A stretch of DNA of 64,000 bases, from the NCBI GenBank assembly GCA_038025085.1, contig CM076143.1:15361501-15425500 (forward strand). Reading direction: 5' to 3'. The notes beneath the pieces are model-generated. The model saw nothing but the letters and a program-made list of their open reading frames with translations. It searched no databases and was not told the origin of the DNA. Position 1 is the stretch's first letter; each line of letters begins with the position of its first letter. The translations under genes and the position numbers were made by a program. Positions 1 to 12,646 of the stretch are shown piece after piece. Origin of the DNA: Tetragonia tetragonoides (lineage: Eukaryota; Streptophyta; Magnoliopsida; Caryophyllales; Aizoaceae).

Positions 1-1090
1 CTCATTTTGAATTAAATGCAAGAATTAACATCAATTCAATTTATTGATTTTTTTTTCTTTTTACAAGAGGAAATAAAATTATTTGCAATAATATATATTA
101 ATATAGAGCATAATATTTGATCATTGGTCTTTTCGATTATTTTTAACGTCAAAAAGAAAATAATTTTATTAGGCAAAGTTATCGTCCATAGTGATTGATC
201 ACCGTCATTCTAACAAGATTTTTACTATTGTAATGAGTATTATTTTAATTAATTTTCTTTTCATCCGATTTTTCACAATGGATAATCTTGTACCTAATAA
301 TTTTTGACTTGTTAAAGTCAACTTAAAGTATACAAAAAAATACACATAAAAATTGCGATGTTGGATAAGTCCACAAAGATGGAACAAATTTAAACTTTTA
401 TGAAATTAAAAAAGCGTATAATAGCAAATTTATCGAAGAGGCAAAAAAGTGTTTGTCTATACCTATTCTATTTTATTTTAAGTTTTTGTTGTGTGTTATT
501 ATTAATATTTATACTACAATAATTTTTTATTGTATGATCATATGCTCATTGAAGTAAATAGAATAAAGGATAAAGGATAAAAAATGAATGAATGAATTGA
601 TTTTTTTTATTTTTTTAATATTTATTCTTCATAACACTTGTCTTATCGGAGAGTGTACAATAACACTCTCTTATTTTCCAGTCATTTAAGGGCCTATATA
701 ACCAAAAATACAATGTCAGTGTTCTATACAACCCATTTTGAATGTAGGTGGCTTGTATAGCCAAAAAGGAGAACGATAGGGGCGTCTATATGACCTTTGT
801 TGAATATAAAAAGGTTTGGATTATTTGTATGAACTACTGTCACACCCAAATGTGTTATTCGATCCCATTTATTTTTTCTATGAAATATTTATTAACCAAT
901 TTAGGAAATGATTGTGAGAATAGTTCAAAAGGGTGCGGGAATAGTCACTCCCCTTTTATTTATTTATTTATTCACTAACATATTTTTGACAATCTTTAAT
1001 TTCTGATCTATTACAAAAGGAGCCAAAATTTACGTCCCTTCATGTATATATATGGTCTTTAAACTAAATTTATGGTAAATGTATATTATT
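1..1090. other. AT-rich intergenic DNA
   Basis: The stretch is rich in A/T runs. The only open frames are short and unsupported, and I see no domain, RNA gene or element boundary in it. Confidence 0.6.
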
Positions 1091-1092
1091 CA

Positions 1093-1238
1093 GGGTAATG
1101 TTATTGTCAGATCATAAAATACTATAGTTACACCCAAAAAAAATACTATTATCAGATAATTTACACCATATATAAAAGCTAAGTCTTTTAATATTCGACC
1201 AGTGAATAATGTTTTATAACGTGACGATAACATCACCC
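1093..1238. mobile_element. Small foldback/MITE-like candidate
   Basis: The ends are inverted copies of each other. The left end 1093-1109 reads GGGTAATGTTATTGTCA, and the right end 1222-1238, read on the - strand, is GGGTGATGTTATCGTCA, differing at two positions. The 112 bp between are AT-rich and non-coding. A 5-bp ATTAT lies near both ends (1085-1089 and 1239-1243), but the left copy is three bases away from the inverted repeat, so the target duplication and superfamily are not settled. Confidence 0.4.
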
Positions 1239-1243
1239 ATTAT

Positions 1244-1894
1244 CTAACATATATAGGGAGGACCATTGTCCATAGAGCTTGTCTTCGAAGCATTGATCTC
1301 CTGTCGGGCCGCAAGCTGTCATTCTCCAGGATTATATCATGGTATTATTCATGTGTGGAAATTAAAGAACATGGTCTTCAGCTCAGCAACCTTCACATTC
1401 CAACAGGCCAGGCTTCCACCTGCGATGTGTCACAAACAAACACCAAACCATGTTCATCTCGAGTAATAAGTAACACCCAAACTCACACCATGCTCCCCTA
1501 AAAACCCTGTATCTAGGGCCGTAGATAAGCAAGTGCGGAGTGTGCGACGACATAGGGCTCGTAATTTAGGAGGGCCCAATTCTCAGTTATCACCATATGT
1601 TGGCAATCTGAATAGTTAAGTGTCAAATCAAGGGGGTGTGGTTGATTATGTGGTAGGGAGTCATCCATCCATAACTAAGGTTGAATGTTCGAATCTCGCC
1701 TTGCTCATTGAGCAGCCTTAAATCCTTTGGCCAATGCGAGGAGTTAGTCATTGTGATCAATAGTGGATATCCCTGGTGTGAAAAAAAGAGAACAATAGTT
1801 AGGTGCCTTTTTCACTTTTTTAATAATCGGTTTTGATGCATAAATTTCGATCAATTTATGACCGTTTTGGTTAATCAATGAACTAATCTTCTTT
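1244..1894. other. Intergenic DNA before LINE
   Basis: No gene or element is recognised here. One 66-codon open frame (1266-1466) has no recognisable motif. The A-run at its end is the target where the first LINE inserted. Confidence 0.5.
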
Positions 1895-1917
1895 ACTTCA
1901 CTCAAAAAAAAAATTCA
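1895..1917. repeat. LINE target-site duplication, left copy
   Basis: The sequence ACTTCACTC followed by an A-run and ATTCA recurs at 27532-27557. The two copies differ only in A-run length. Together they bracket the LINE and everything nested in it. Confidence 0.85.
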
Positions 1918-2040
1918 CTGGAGAGTAATAGACAAAATAATAGACGAAAACACAACAATAATAATTTTCAACACGCCAGACAAAATGGCTTCTCTCTCTA
2001 GTTTTCTCTCTGGCGCACGTTAGCTTATCGTGCACCGCGT

Positions 2041-3458
2041 ATGACGAGACAAACTAGAGCTGCCATTAAAGCTCAGCAGCTGCTTGATCAACAAGCAATA
2101 CTGAATGCAACTGCTAAATCAGTAAATCCTTCACTTATGGGTAGTCTAAATAAACCTAATCCTGCTAATGTTGCACGGAATCTCAATCAAGAGCTTGATA
2201 ATTCCATGAGAGCTCAGGTTACAGAAATTAATCAAACAACGCTGAAGGATATGGTTGCTGCAAGGGATAAACTCAATCAATGGCTGGAATTGATACATTC
2301 AAAATCGGGTAAACACCAAGAAGGCTCATGGGCGGATCAAATTGATGAGAGGAGGGTCATTTGTCACCAAAATCGCCAGGTAAACCTAGATCAGTTTGGG
2401 ATTCATTCGATGTGTCGAAACCTGATAATGCTGAATTTAAGCTAGAATGTGTTGCTCCTGAAATTGAGGGTAATACTATGGTAGGTGCGATAAATAGAGA
2501 AGATATTTTATCTGAAATCCAATTTTGGAGTACTGCGATTGTTGTGTATGTAATTGGTGCAAGACCTCCTAGCTCAGTTCTTAACACCTTCATTCAGAAG
2601 GAATGGGGAAAGCATGGCATTAATAAGATTGTTATGCTAAAAAATGGTATCACATTGGTTCGATTTGATAAACTGGAAGGCAGAGATGCAGTCTTGAATA
2701 TTGGTATATTTCATTTTGACAATAAGCCTGTCATGGTGAGGCCATGGTCTGAGGACCAAGACTTGTCTAAGGAAGAGGTGAACTCTGTCCCTGTATGGGT
2801 TAGATTACTTGGCCTAGATGTCAAATACTGGAGTGCTCCTGGATTGAGTAAAATAGGGAGTTTGATTGGAAATCCTCTAATGGTTGATAAAAATACACAG
2901 CAAAAGAGAGTGGTCAATTATGCTAGAATCCTCATTGAAGTTGAAATTTATTCTGAGATGCCTGAACTTATACATATCAGAACTGAAAGAGGCACAATCA
3001 TTGATCAGAGGGTGAAATATGAGTGGAAGCCAGTAACATGCAAATTTTGCAAGCAATATGGGCATATTGAGGATGAATGCAGGAGAAAACATAAGAAAGT
3101 CTGGGTTCCTAAGGTTCCAGCTCCAGTTGCAGCTCCAGTTTCTATACATGCAGCTCCTTTGAGGACTGAAACTGAACCTGAACCTCAGGTGTTACAGGGT
3201 GCAGGGAAACAATATTCTGTAGAAAATGTGGAAGTGCCACAGGATATAACTCAGCAGAAGGATGGAAATGTTATACAACAAGATGCAAATGCTTGGAAAC
3301 AGGCTGTGCACAAGAAAAAGAAGAAAGCAGGTGATCTAGAGGCTACACCTATGTCCAATAAGCTCTCAGCTCTGGGATTGCAGGAGACTCTTGAGCTCAT
3401 TGAAGATGATGGTTACTATCATGGGGGATCAGGGGTCCCTCCTGATGGACATAGATAG
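2041..3458 (+). pseudogene. LINE ORF1 (DUF4283 and CCHC zinc knuckle), frameshifted
   Basis: This is the nucleic-acid-binding protein of a plant L1-type LINE. Translation begins at ATG 2041 and runs in one frame to about 2360; the main part then continues in another frame from about 2361 to the stop at 3456-3458, so there is one frameshift. The second segment has a DUF4283-like region (about 2500-2950) followed by a CX2CX4HX4C knuckle, CKFCKQYGHIEDEC, near 3040-3082. A basic, proline- and glutamate-rich tail follows. DUF4283 plus a CCHC knuckle is the usual ORF1 of plant LINEs. ORF1 and ORF2 overlap by 14 nt, since ORF2 can start at ATG 3445. Confidence 0.85.
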
Positions 3459-4145
3459 TATAATTGCATGGAATGTCAGGGGTCGGAAAGGCCTGAATAA
3501 GCAGAAGGAGGTTAGTCTTCTCTGCAATGTGAATAATGTTGGGTTAGTTGGTCTTTTAAAAACAAAGATTAAACAAAATAACTTTAGTAAGTGTAATGAT
3601 GCTGTGTTACCTGGTTGGCACTCACATATCAACCATGCTAGCCACTACAGTGGACATGTGTGGGTTCTCTGGAAATCTCAATTTATGATGTGCAGTTTGT
3701 TGCTGAATCTAGTCAAATGATTACTTGCCATGTTACTCATTTGCATAAAAATGTCAAGTTTCTTGTCATTTTTGTTTATGGCATGAATGACAAGGATGAT
3801 AGGAGACCTCTATGGGATGAACTGGTTTCAGTAACAGCTCAATATGACTATGCTTGGCTGGTGCTAGGAGATTTCAATAATGTCTTATACCCTCAAGACA
3901 ATTGGTGGGAGAAATGTTGCTTTATGTGAGACTGTGGAGTTTAAGGGCTGTTTGGACAGTTGCTTTTTGATGGAGCTTGCCTATACTGGATGTAGATTCA
4001 CCTGGAACAACAAGGGTGATGATGGAGAGAAAATTTTCTCGAAGATTGATCGTGCTTTCAGTAATGAAAAATTATTGCAGTTATTTGAAGATTGTTCAAC
4101 TCACTTTCTCCCTGAAGGGATGTTTGATCACAACCCTTGTGTGAT
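3445..4145 (+). pseudogene. LINE ORF2, endonuclease part (5' fragment)
   Basis: This is the N-terminal part of the LINE polyprotein, the apurinic-type endonuclease that nicks target DNA. The start IIAWNVRG is typical of this domain in plant LINEs, and LGDFNNVL and a later SKIDRAF motif fit the rest of the fold. The frame changes twice (near 3670 and near 3905), so the copy cannot make this protein. The coding sequence stops abruptly at 4145 where Tat element 1 begins and resumes at 24663 in the correct frame. Confidence 0.87.
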
Positions 4146-4708
4146 TGTATGCACTAAAAATTTATTAAGTGCCTTAATTGAATTCAATTAATTATTTTGG
4201 GTTAAAATATATTTTGCTTAATTTAATTAATTAACCCCGGAAATTAATATGGGCCAAAAAAGCCATCAAAATGGGCTTATATTTAACCCTTGGGCCAACC
4301 CACACCTGTTGGGCCAAATAAATAGTTAAATCAGCCAAACCCACAAGAAAAGACTACCAAGTCAAGAAATTGGGCCAGTCCATGACTACCAAGCCCGTTA
4401 GGGGATCGGAGCTCCCTGTTCCTCTCTATAAATACCGAAGTCTCACTTCATTCCAGAGGTTGGAAAATCTACAAGCAGAAAGCCCTGCCAAAGCATTTCA
4501 TCCACCAAAATTGCTACCTTGATCAAGATTTAAGTCTTTGAAGACCCTTGCTCAAGAACATTCAAACTGAGAGACAGAATCAGAGGATTTATATTATTTG
4601 TTCATTGTAACAGATAGAAATACAGAGATTGTAACCCATACATTCAAATCAATACAAATTATACTTGTTCAACTTATTTTTGCCTACGCATTAATTTTGT
4701 TGTCTACA
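4146..4708 (+). repeat. Tat element 1, 5' LTR
   Basis: The LTR starts TGTATGCACT and ends GTTGTCTACA. It contains a TATA-like box at 4426-4434. The matching copy lies at 24095-24657 and has the same length. Confidence 0.93.
4426..4434 (+). promoter_or_regulatory. TATA box of Tat element 1 LTR
   Basis: CTATAAATA lies in the LTR about 280 bp from its start, within a sequence conserved in the 3' copy except for one neighbouring base. It is the likely core promoter for the element RNA. Confidence 0.55.
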
Positions 4709-4713
4709 AAGTT

Positions 4714-4731
4714 TGGCACGCCCGGTGGGAC
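4714..4731 (+). other. Primer-binding site of Tat element 1
   Basis: TGGCACGCCCGGTGGGAC begins five bases after the 5' LTR. It starts with TGG, the complement of a tRNA CCA end. I do not assign the tRNA. Confidence 0.6.
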
Positions 4732-4793
4732 ATCTCTGCCTCTCATCTCTGTCTCTTCACCAAATCATCAACATCAACTTCGCTGCAGTTGAC

Positions 4794-6336
4794 ATGGCCT
4801 CAAAAGGAAATGTCTCCCAGTCACTGAAAAAATCATCTGGATCCGCTACTGCGCGATCCACAAGTGTTGCCGCCTCTGGTGCGTAGTCAGGAAGGCTCAC
4901 CAGGAGCATGGCGAAAGCAGCTGGCATCATTGCCTTTCAGGCACTCTCGTTAGGCCCTACAAGGTCTCGCGAAACCCCTGTGTTCGGTTCTAAACAATCA
5001 GCTGAAGCGGAACGAACTACTGCTACCTCAACATGGAAGCAAAATCCAAAGGATGTAATGGAGAAAATCCTCACTTACATCAATCCGACGTATCAATTCG
5101 TCACCCCAGGTATAGGATCATTTTACTACTAACGATTTTTCAACTCCTTCCTCAGGCGAAGTCACACCGCCTCGAGAAACTGTTCAACCTCCTCAGTCCG
5201 ACGTCGCTTTTGTTATGGCGACGGAAGCCAAAACTGTGGAAGAACAACTGAAAGACATGCAGGAGCTACTTGCAAAGCTTTCTAAGGAAAGTGAGGAGAA
5301 GAATGCTGAAATTAAGCGTCAGAACGAGCACATCGCTGCCTTGACCAAGAAACTGGAAAAGAAACCGATTGTTGAGTCTGAGGACGACAGTGACGGCGAT
5401 GAGTCTGTGTATTCCAAGCACAATGAAAAGGAAAATTCTGAATCCCACACTGGCTCGCTGACTGTCCAACAGATTCAGGAAATGATAACAAGTGCAGTTA
5501 AGGTGCAATTTGGTGGAGGTTCTCAAGCTTCCCATCATTACACTAAGCCTTACACCAAGCGGATCGACATTCTAAAGATGCCCGCTAGTTACCAACCTCC
5601 CAAGTTTCAGCAGTTTGACGGGAAGGGTAATCCTAAACAGCACGTCGCGCACTTCATAGAGACGTGCAATAATGATGAAACTGCTGGTGACCGCTTAGTC
5701 AAGCAGTTTGTTCGCTCTCTTAAAGGTATCGCCTTTGATTGGTACATGGACTTGTCTCCTGAATCCATTGACAGTTGGGAGCAAATGGAAGGGGAGTTTT
5801 TAAATCGCTTCTACAGCACGAAGCGTATAGTCAGCATGACTGAACTGACTAATACAAAGAAATGGAAGGAGGATCCTGTCGTCGATTATATCAATCGGTG
5901 GCGAGCACTGAGTCTAGAATGCAAGGATCGCCTCACCGAGACCTCGGCGGTGGAGATGTGCATGGAAGGAATGGAGTGGAACTTGCTCTACATTTTGCAA
6001 GGTATCAAGCCTAAAATTTTTCAAGAGCTGGCAACACGGGCACATGACATGGAGATCACCATCGCCAGTCATGGGGGCAAGCTCATTCCTTCCCCCGAGC
6101 CGAGGAAAGAGAAAAAGGACTATAAGAAGAACGACAAGTTTTCGAAAAGTTCTACTAAAGAATCCATGAGCATCTCCACCATGCCTGTGAAAATCTCCGC
6201 CAAGCCAAAGTTTGAAAAGGGAGCGAGCTCATACTCAAGGGAGATTGAAAATAACCGTCTCACACTTAAGGAACTTCAAGCAAAAAAGTATCCTTTTCCG
6301 GACTCTGACTTGTCTGGTATGCTAGACGATTTGTGA
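4794..6336 (+). pseudogene. Tat element 1 gag, broken
   Basis: This encodes the capsid-forming protein of the Ty3/gypsy particle. Reading can start at ATG 4794, meets TAG at 4884-4886, continues in frame to about 5109, and then needs either a frameshift or removal of 5110-5155 to join the long frame that has an internal ATG at 5215. The long frame has an acidic, coiled-coil-like N-terminus and a retrotransposon gag domain (about 5580-6060) with FDWYMDL and a YINRWR-type segment. TGA at 6334-6336 interrupts the frame before the zinc knuckle. The same frame continues beyond the stop, so this is one gag-pol reading frame with nonsense mutations. Confidence 0.85.
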
Positions 6337-9105
6337 GAGAAGAAGGTCATCGAGTTACCAGAATCCAAGCGACCAGAGGAAACTCGAAAGACTACAGACC
6401 CAAACTATTGTCGTTACCACAGGGTCCTTGGTCACCCTCTTGAGAAATGCATAACGCTCAAGGAACGTATCATGAGGTTGGCTAAGGAAGGAAAGATCTT
6501 GTTAGATGTTGATGAAACTGTGGAATCTAATCATGCCTCAGCAACACTTGGATCTTTTGAGTCTTCTCAACTATGCCTAATTCAGTTTGGGCGTCTGGAA
6601 CCTGTTGTCGTGTCTGTAACGAAGCAACTCCCACAAGTCGAGTCTAACATCCGTGCTGAGCATTCTCATCATGATGATGATGGTGAAGGTTGGACCCTTG
6701 TGACTAGAAGAAGGCCAAGGAAGCAAGTGCGAGCACAACCACCCCCACCTCGTCATAAGAAAAGGCAAAATAAGGGGAAGAACCCTCGTCGCTCCAAAGG
6801 AAAGAAAAAGTCAAAGGCATGCATCAAGCCACACACATTGCCCATTGATTTTCTCGAGCAAGAACCTCTAAAGCCTGTAACATTGGAAGAGTTCTTCCCA
6901 GAAAAATTCTTCACTCTGGCTGCTGTGCATGTGGTTTCGTGCTACACAATAGATGACGAGCAAGAAAAAGGGGAAAAGGAGAATGAAACACCTGTTAAAA
7001 GGTCCTCACATTTCCCAAATCCTGAGAGAGATGCCAAAATCCTTGCTGTGTTAGAAGCTCTTCCTTCAAGCATGGGGTGGAGACAAACCTTCCACTTACC
7101 CAAAGAGATGTGCCAGTTGCTAGCGTTAGCTCTAAGTCATCCAGAGCTTTACGCTGACAAAGTGAAAGACTTCGGAAAATCTTCTGAAATGTCCAACAAG
7201 TGCTCTTCATGCAGTACCATGTTGGCTTTTACAGACGAGGATTTGTTGTTGGGGTCAAAGCCTCATAATCGTCCATTGTTCATCTCTGGATACATCCGGG
7301 GGCAAAAAGTTAAGCGCATCTTGATTGATGGAGGATCAGCCGTAAACATTATGCCCAAGACAATTACGTTGCAGCTTGGCATTTCTATGGAAGAATTTAT
7401 GACTAGCCAACTTGTGATTCGGGGTTTTAACCAAGATAGTCAACGTGCAATTGGCATGATTCGAGTGGACCTCGCCACAGCTGATATGTCTTCTACCACT
7501 TTGTTCCACGATATAGATTCAAAGACGTCCTACAAGCTGCTCCTTGGACGTCCTTGGCTTCATGAAAATGGTGTTGTCGCATCTACCCTTCACCAATGCC
7601 TTAAGTATTATAGGGAAGGTGAGAAAAAGATATTGGGTGAAGCCAAGCCTTTCACCAAGGCGGAGTCACATTTCGCCGATGCCAAATTCTACCAAGAAAA
7701 TAATGTCTTGAGTGAGGTTTTGCCACAATCAATCTCCTCGACAGGTAAACGAAGTGTCAAACAGAAAGAGGATACTCCTTCTCTTCCAAGTGTTGATTTG
7801 ACACCAAAGAACGAGAAGAAGGAAATCAAGGAGGGAGAAAATCAAAGTCAAAGCCCCAACCCTCTTGAAAGAAAGACTGAGTCAGCACCTTCACCTTCGT
7901 CAACCCCTTTGTTGCGCTATATCCCAAGATCGCGTCGCAAAGAGGGAGAATCACCTTTTTCAGAATGCAAAGGTAAGGCGTGTGAACAGAAAACTACTCT
8001 GATAAAGAGTGAAGAAAGTGTCAAACTTTTAAAAGCCAGTGCTAGAATTCCCTTGGCTGATCCAAAACAAACTCAAGTGAAGAAGCCTTCTACGCTTGGA
8101 TTTGTTCTCTCCTCTAAATTGTTGAATGACGAGGAAGCCTCTACAAGTGGAAACTTTGACCCTAAGGCATACAAACTTATGGAGATTTCGGGTTACAACT
8201 TTGATAATCCTCCGCCTTTGGGAAAGGTTATTGAAGCTAAACCTTATGGGCTTAACAAAACGCAAACAAAGTTGCAACAACAAGGAGGACGCGTTTGGGT
8301 CCCTAAAGTTGGTCTAGGATACACTCCCCCTGAACCAATCAAGATCTCTGGCCGCCGCAAGAAAGAAAGGTCAACCTCTCAATACTTTACTGTAGAGGAG
8401 GTTATCAGTGATGAAAGTGAAAAGACCAAGCCAAGTACAAGAACCTCGGTATTCGACAGGTTACTCCCACCACCTACAGTGCGCCCATATGTGTTTAGTA
8501 GGTTAAGTGACCGACACGATGATTCAAACGATCAAGTGTCACATGATCATAAACCTACAAAGGAAAAATGTTCAGTCTTTAGTCGCATCGGCGCTGCGAG
8601 TGCTCCTGCCAAGAAATGGCGACAACGACGAGATCACACTGAGAGGGTAAAAGAAGATGACGCGTCCGATAAAGATGTCAATAGCGTCGTCCCTTCTCGC
8701 ATGAAACGCTTCTCAATATTGGAAGTGAACACAAACGGTGCACTAAAGATAAGGAGACGTACAGTGGTAAATACCAACAACCAAGAGTCATCACAACAAG
8801 GTGTGAAACTTGAAAATGATATCGTTACATCTTGTCATATCTCTATGCAAGAAGTGCCGAAGGTGGACTCTGCAACTGAGATAGAGCCTGAAGAAGCTCC
8901 TGAAACTCTTGAGGATGGGGGGCAAGCTACAGTGGATGATCTAAAAGAGTTAAATCTTGGAACTCTAGAAGAACCACGCCCCACTTTCGTAAGTGCTTTA
9001 CTTACGCCGGAAGAAGAAGATGAATATGTCAAGCTTCTCTCGGAGTACAAAGACGTATTTGCTTGGAGTTATGAAGAGATTCCCGGACTTGACCCAAAGG
9101 CGTAG
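6337..9105 (+). pseudogene. Tat element 1 zinc knuckle, protease and linker
   Basis: This continues the gag frame after the TGA. A CX2HX4HX4C knuckle (YCRYHRVLGHPLEKC) lies near 6410-6452. A basic spacer follows, and then a retropepsin-like protease with active-site segment LIDGGSAVNIM starting at 7321 and LLGRPWL near 7540. The Asp-Gly-Gly active site replaces the more common Asp-Ser/Thr-Gly, as seen in other Tat-like elements. A long charged linker of about 450 residues leads to the start of reverse transcriptase (DVFAWSYEEIPGL). The frame ends at TAG 9103-9105. The following reverse transcriptase is in another frame, so a one-base frameshift lies just before this stop. Confidence 0.85.
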
Positions 9106-10082
9106 TTCATCACTTGGAAATCAAAAAGGGAGTATCCCCAAGAAAGCAATCATTGCGTCGCTTTCGACCAGAGTTACTTCCTGAAATAGAGAAAGAAGTC
9201 AACAAGCTCATTGAAGCCGGCTTCGTTCGCGAGGTTAAGTATCCCACATGGATTGCAAACATTGTTCCCGTTAGGAAGAAAAATGGCCAACTTCGAATCT
9301 GCATTGACTTTCGGGATTTAAATGAAGCATATCCAAAGGATGACTTTCCCCTTCCTGTGACAGAGATAATGATCGACGCTACTACCGGTCATGAAGCCTT
9401 ATCCTTTATGGATTGCACCGCTGGTTACAACCAAATACATATGGTGCCATAAGATCAGGAAGCCACGGCCTTTCGTACTCCGAAGGGAATATTTTGCTAC
9501 AAGGTGATGCCGTTTGGCTTAAAAAATGCTGGAGCCACTTATCAACGAGCCATGCAGCAAATTTTTGAGGACATGATGCATAAAACAGTTGAGTGCTATG
9601 TCGATGATCTCGTGGTCAAGTCCAAGAAACGAGCGAACTATTTGCAAGACCTTCGCCAAATCTTTGAAAGACTCCGAAGATGTCAATTGAAGATGAACCC
9701 ACTTAAATGTGCATTCGGAGTTACTTCGGGAAAATTCCTTGGCTTTATTGTCAGACATAGAGGAATTGAAATTGACCAGTCTAAAATCAAGGCGATCCAA
9801 GACATGCCTGAACCAAAGAATCTTAAAGAACTTAGGAGCCTTCAAGGTCGTCTTGCATACATTCGAAGGTTCATCTCCAACCTCGCAGGACGATGTCATC
9901 CATTTAGTCATCTCATGAAAAAGGATGCTCCATTTAATTGGGATGACTCGTGTCGCGCCGCCTTTGATAGCATCAAGAAGTATCTGTCTACACCGCCAGT
10001 TTTGGGCGCACCAATTCATGGAAAACCACTTATCCTCTACATCGCAGCACAAGAACGATCCTTGGGGACATTATGTGCATAA
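9106..10082 (+). pseudogene. Tat element 1 reverse transcriptase
   Basis: This is the RNA-dependent DNA polymerase of the element. The frame runs through FRDLNEAYPKDDFPLP, then TAA at 9450-9452, then MPFGLKNAGATYQR and the catalytic YVDD at about 9597-9608, followed by the thumb/connection region. Another TAA at 10080-10082 ends the segment. Both stops are in the same frame as the flanking sequence, so they are point nonsense changes rather than frameshifts. Confidence 0.9.
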
Positions 10083-12224
10083 GAAAATGAAGAGGGTAAG
10101 GAAAGAGCTCTATACTACTTGAGTCGCACTTTGGTAGGGGCAGAGTTGAACTGCTCACCAATTGAAAAGATGTGCTTGGCGCTCATTTTTGCAATCCAAA
10201 AGTTGAAGCACTACATGCAAGCGCACACAATGAGGATCATATCCAAAGCCGACCCTATCAAGTACATATTATCAAGGCCGGTCTTGTCAGGGCGACTGGC
10301 CAAATGGCCAGTACTGATTAAGCAACACGACATCGAGTATGTATCTCAAAAGGCCATCAAAGGGCAAGCATTGGCTGACTTTCTAGCCGATCACCCCATC
10401 CTTGCAGAATGGGAACTCACAGTCGACTTGCCAGGTGAAGAAGTGTTCCTTATCGAAATAGTGCCTCCATGGGAAATGTATTTTGATGGAGCCACACGCC
10501 AAGACAGTGCTGGAGCGGGAGTAGTTTTCATATCTCCAGAAAAACATGTATTGCCATACTCCTTTACGCTTACTCAGTTATGTTCCAACAATGTAGCCGA
10601 ATATCAAGCTCTCATTTTGGGTCTTCAAATGGCACTGAAAATAGGAGTAAGGGATTGTGACATGTATGGCGACTCGCAATTGGTGATTAACCAACTTCTC
10701 AACGACTATGAAGTCAAAAAGGAAGACTTGATCCCGTATCACCAATTCGCCTCGCAGTTATTGGATAGGCTCAACACAGTCAAGTTGGGACATGTTCCAA
10801 GGAGTACCAACAAGATGACTGACGCACTTGCAAATCTCGCAGCCACTTTGGCACTGGGGGCAAAGGATCACATGTCCGTCCCTATATGCAAAGAGTGGGT
10901 TGTGGCGCCACTTGAAGAAAAAATTAATGCAGAAGTCAATCTCATCTCTATATATCAAATTGACAAAGAGGATTGCCTCCAACCACTAATCGACTTCTTG
11001 GAACACGCAAGGTTGCCAAATGACCCAAGGCACAAAACAGAGATTTGTCGACGGGCTGCTCGCTTCATATACTACAAAGAAACCCTTTGTCGTCGATCAT
11101 TCCTTGGAATTTGGATGAGATGCCTAGGAGAAGAAGAGGCAATTCAAGCAGTGAAAGATGCTCACTCAGGAATATGTGGTGCCCATCAATCCGGTCCAAA
11201 ACTCTATGATAGTATCAAGAGAATGGGATACTACTGGCCAACCATGGTACAAGACTGCATGGACTTTGCAAAAAGATGTGACGCTTGTCAATTCCATGCA
11301 AACTTCATTCATCAACCTCCTGAACCATTGCATCCAACAGTGGCGTCTTGGCCTTTTGAAGCTTGGGAACTCGATGTAGTAGGACCCATCACACCTAAGT
11401 CTTCGGCTGGTCACTTATACATCCTGGCTGCAACTAATTACTTTTCTAAATGGGCAGAAGCAGTCCCTCTCTGTGAAGTGAAAAAGGAGGATGTCGTCGA
11501 CTTCATCCGAACTCACATCATATATCAATATGGCGTACCACGATACATTATCACTGATAATGCTAAGTCATTCGTCAACAAGTTGGTGATGAGTTTGTGT
11601 GTAAAATTCAAGTTTGCCCAACACAACTCCTCGATGTACAACGCCCCTGCAAATGGATTGGCTGAAGCTTTCAACAAGACGCTTTGCAACTTGTTAAGCA
11701 AGATAGTCTCGAAGCCCAAAAAGAAAGATTGGCATGAAAGGCTTCATGAAGCCATGTGGGCATACCGCACTACTTATAAGACGCCAACTCAATCAACTCT
11801 TTATGCTCTTGTGTACGGTGTGGAGGCTGTCTTGCCTTTGGAGCTTGAAATCCCATCCTAGCGAGTCGCTATACAGGAAGGGCTTACGAATGATGAGAAA
11901 GATAAGCTTCGCCTAACAAAGTTGGAGACCCTTGTCGAGAAAAGGATCGAGGCACAACAAGAGTTGCAATGTTATCAAGCACGCTTGTCACGTGCTTTCA
12001 ATAAGAAAGTCCGTCCTCGCTCTTTCCAAGTTGGGGATATGGTCCTTGCAGTCAGAAGGCCTATCATCGTCTCACGCAAAACTAAAAGCAAGTTTACTTC
12101 TAAGTGGGATGGCCCATATGTCGTTCAAGAGGTCTACACAAATGGTGCTTATAAGATTGTTGATGGTGAAGGACTTAGAATTGGCCCTATCAATGGCAAG
12201 TTCTTGAAGCGTTACTATCCTTGA
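10083..12224 (+). pseudogene. Tat element 1 RNase H, second RNase H and integrase
   Basis: In order: Ty3-type RNase H (to about 10400), a second archaeal-type RNase H (about 10470-10850, starting MYFDGATRQDSAGAG with GDSQLVINQL further on), and integrase. The integrase has an HHCC zinc finger (about 11160-11300, with CDACQ), a core with ELDVVGP, ITDNAKSF and GLAEAFNK supplying the two Asp and the Glu, and a C-terminal beta domain ending at 12224. There is no chromodomain. TAG at 11859-11861 interrupts the frame just after the core; the rest is in the same frame. The double RNase H is the best clade marker. Confidence 0.9.
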
Positions 12225-12646
12225 AGAGTGCATCTGCAATGCTCCTAAGCAAGAGCCTAAACTGCACACAAAAAAAAAAAACAAAAAACAAAAAAAAATA
12301 AAAAAACATTGTACTACTCCTGGCCCGCAAGAGTATAAACTGTGAACGGCTAAACAAAAAAAAAAAAAAATTCAATACTCCTGGCCCGCAAGAGTATAAA
12401 TTGTGAACGACGAAAAAATTAAATAAAATAATTTCTTTTCTTGAACTACGTTATGACTTGATCTTATTTAGAGATTGCATGCTCTTATAAGTACGTAGGC
12501 AACTTGGAAACATAAAGCCAAGTACAATCAAACAAATAAACAAAAAACGTTCTTTATTCATAAAAGAATGGAGTCGACAGTACATAAGGGAAGTCTATGT
12601 TCGCAGCTGAGTAAAATAAATAAAAAACAAATAAGCATAAGAGCAA
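12225..12646. other. Tat element 1 spacer between pol and antisense gene
   Basis: A-rich, non-coding DNA. A segment containing CCTGGCCCGCAAGAGTATAAA occurs twice (near 12318 and 12382). This is also the 3' flank of the antisense gene that ends at 12647. Confidence 0.6.
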
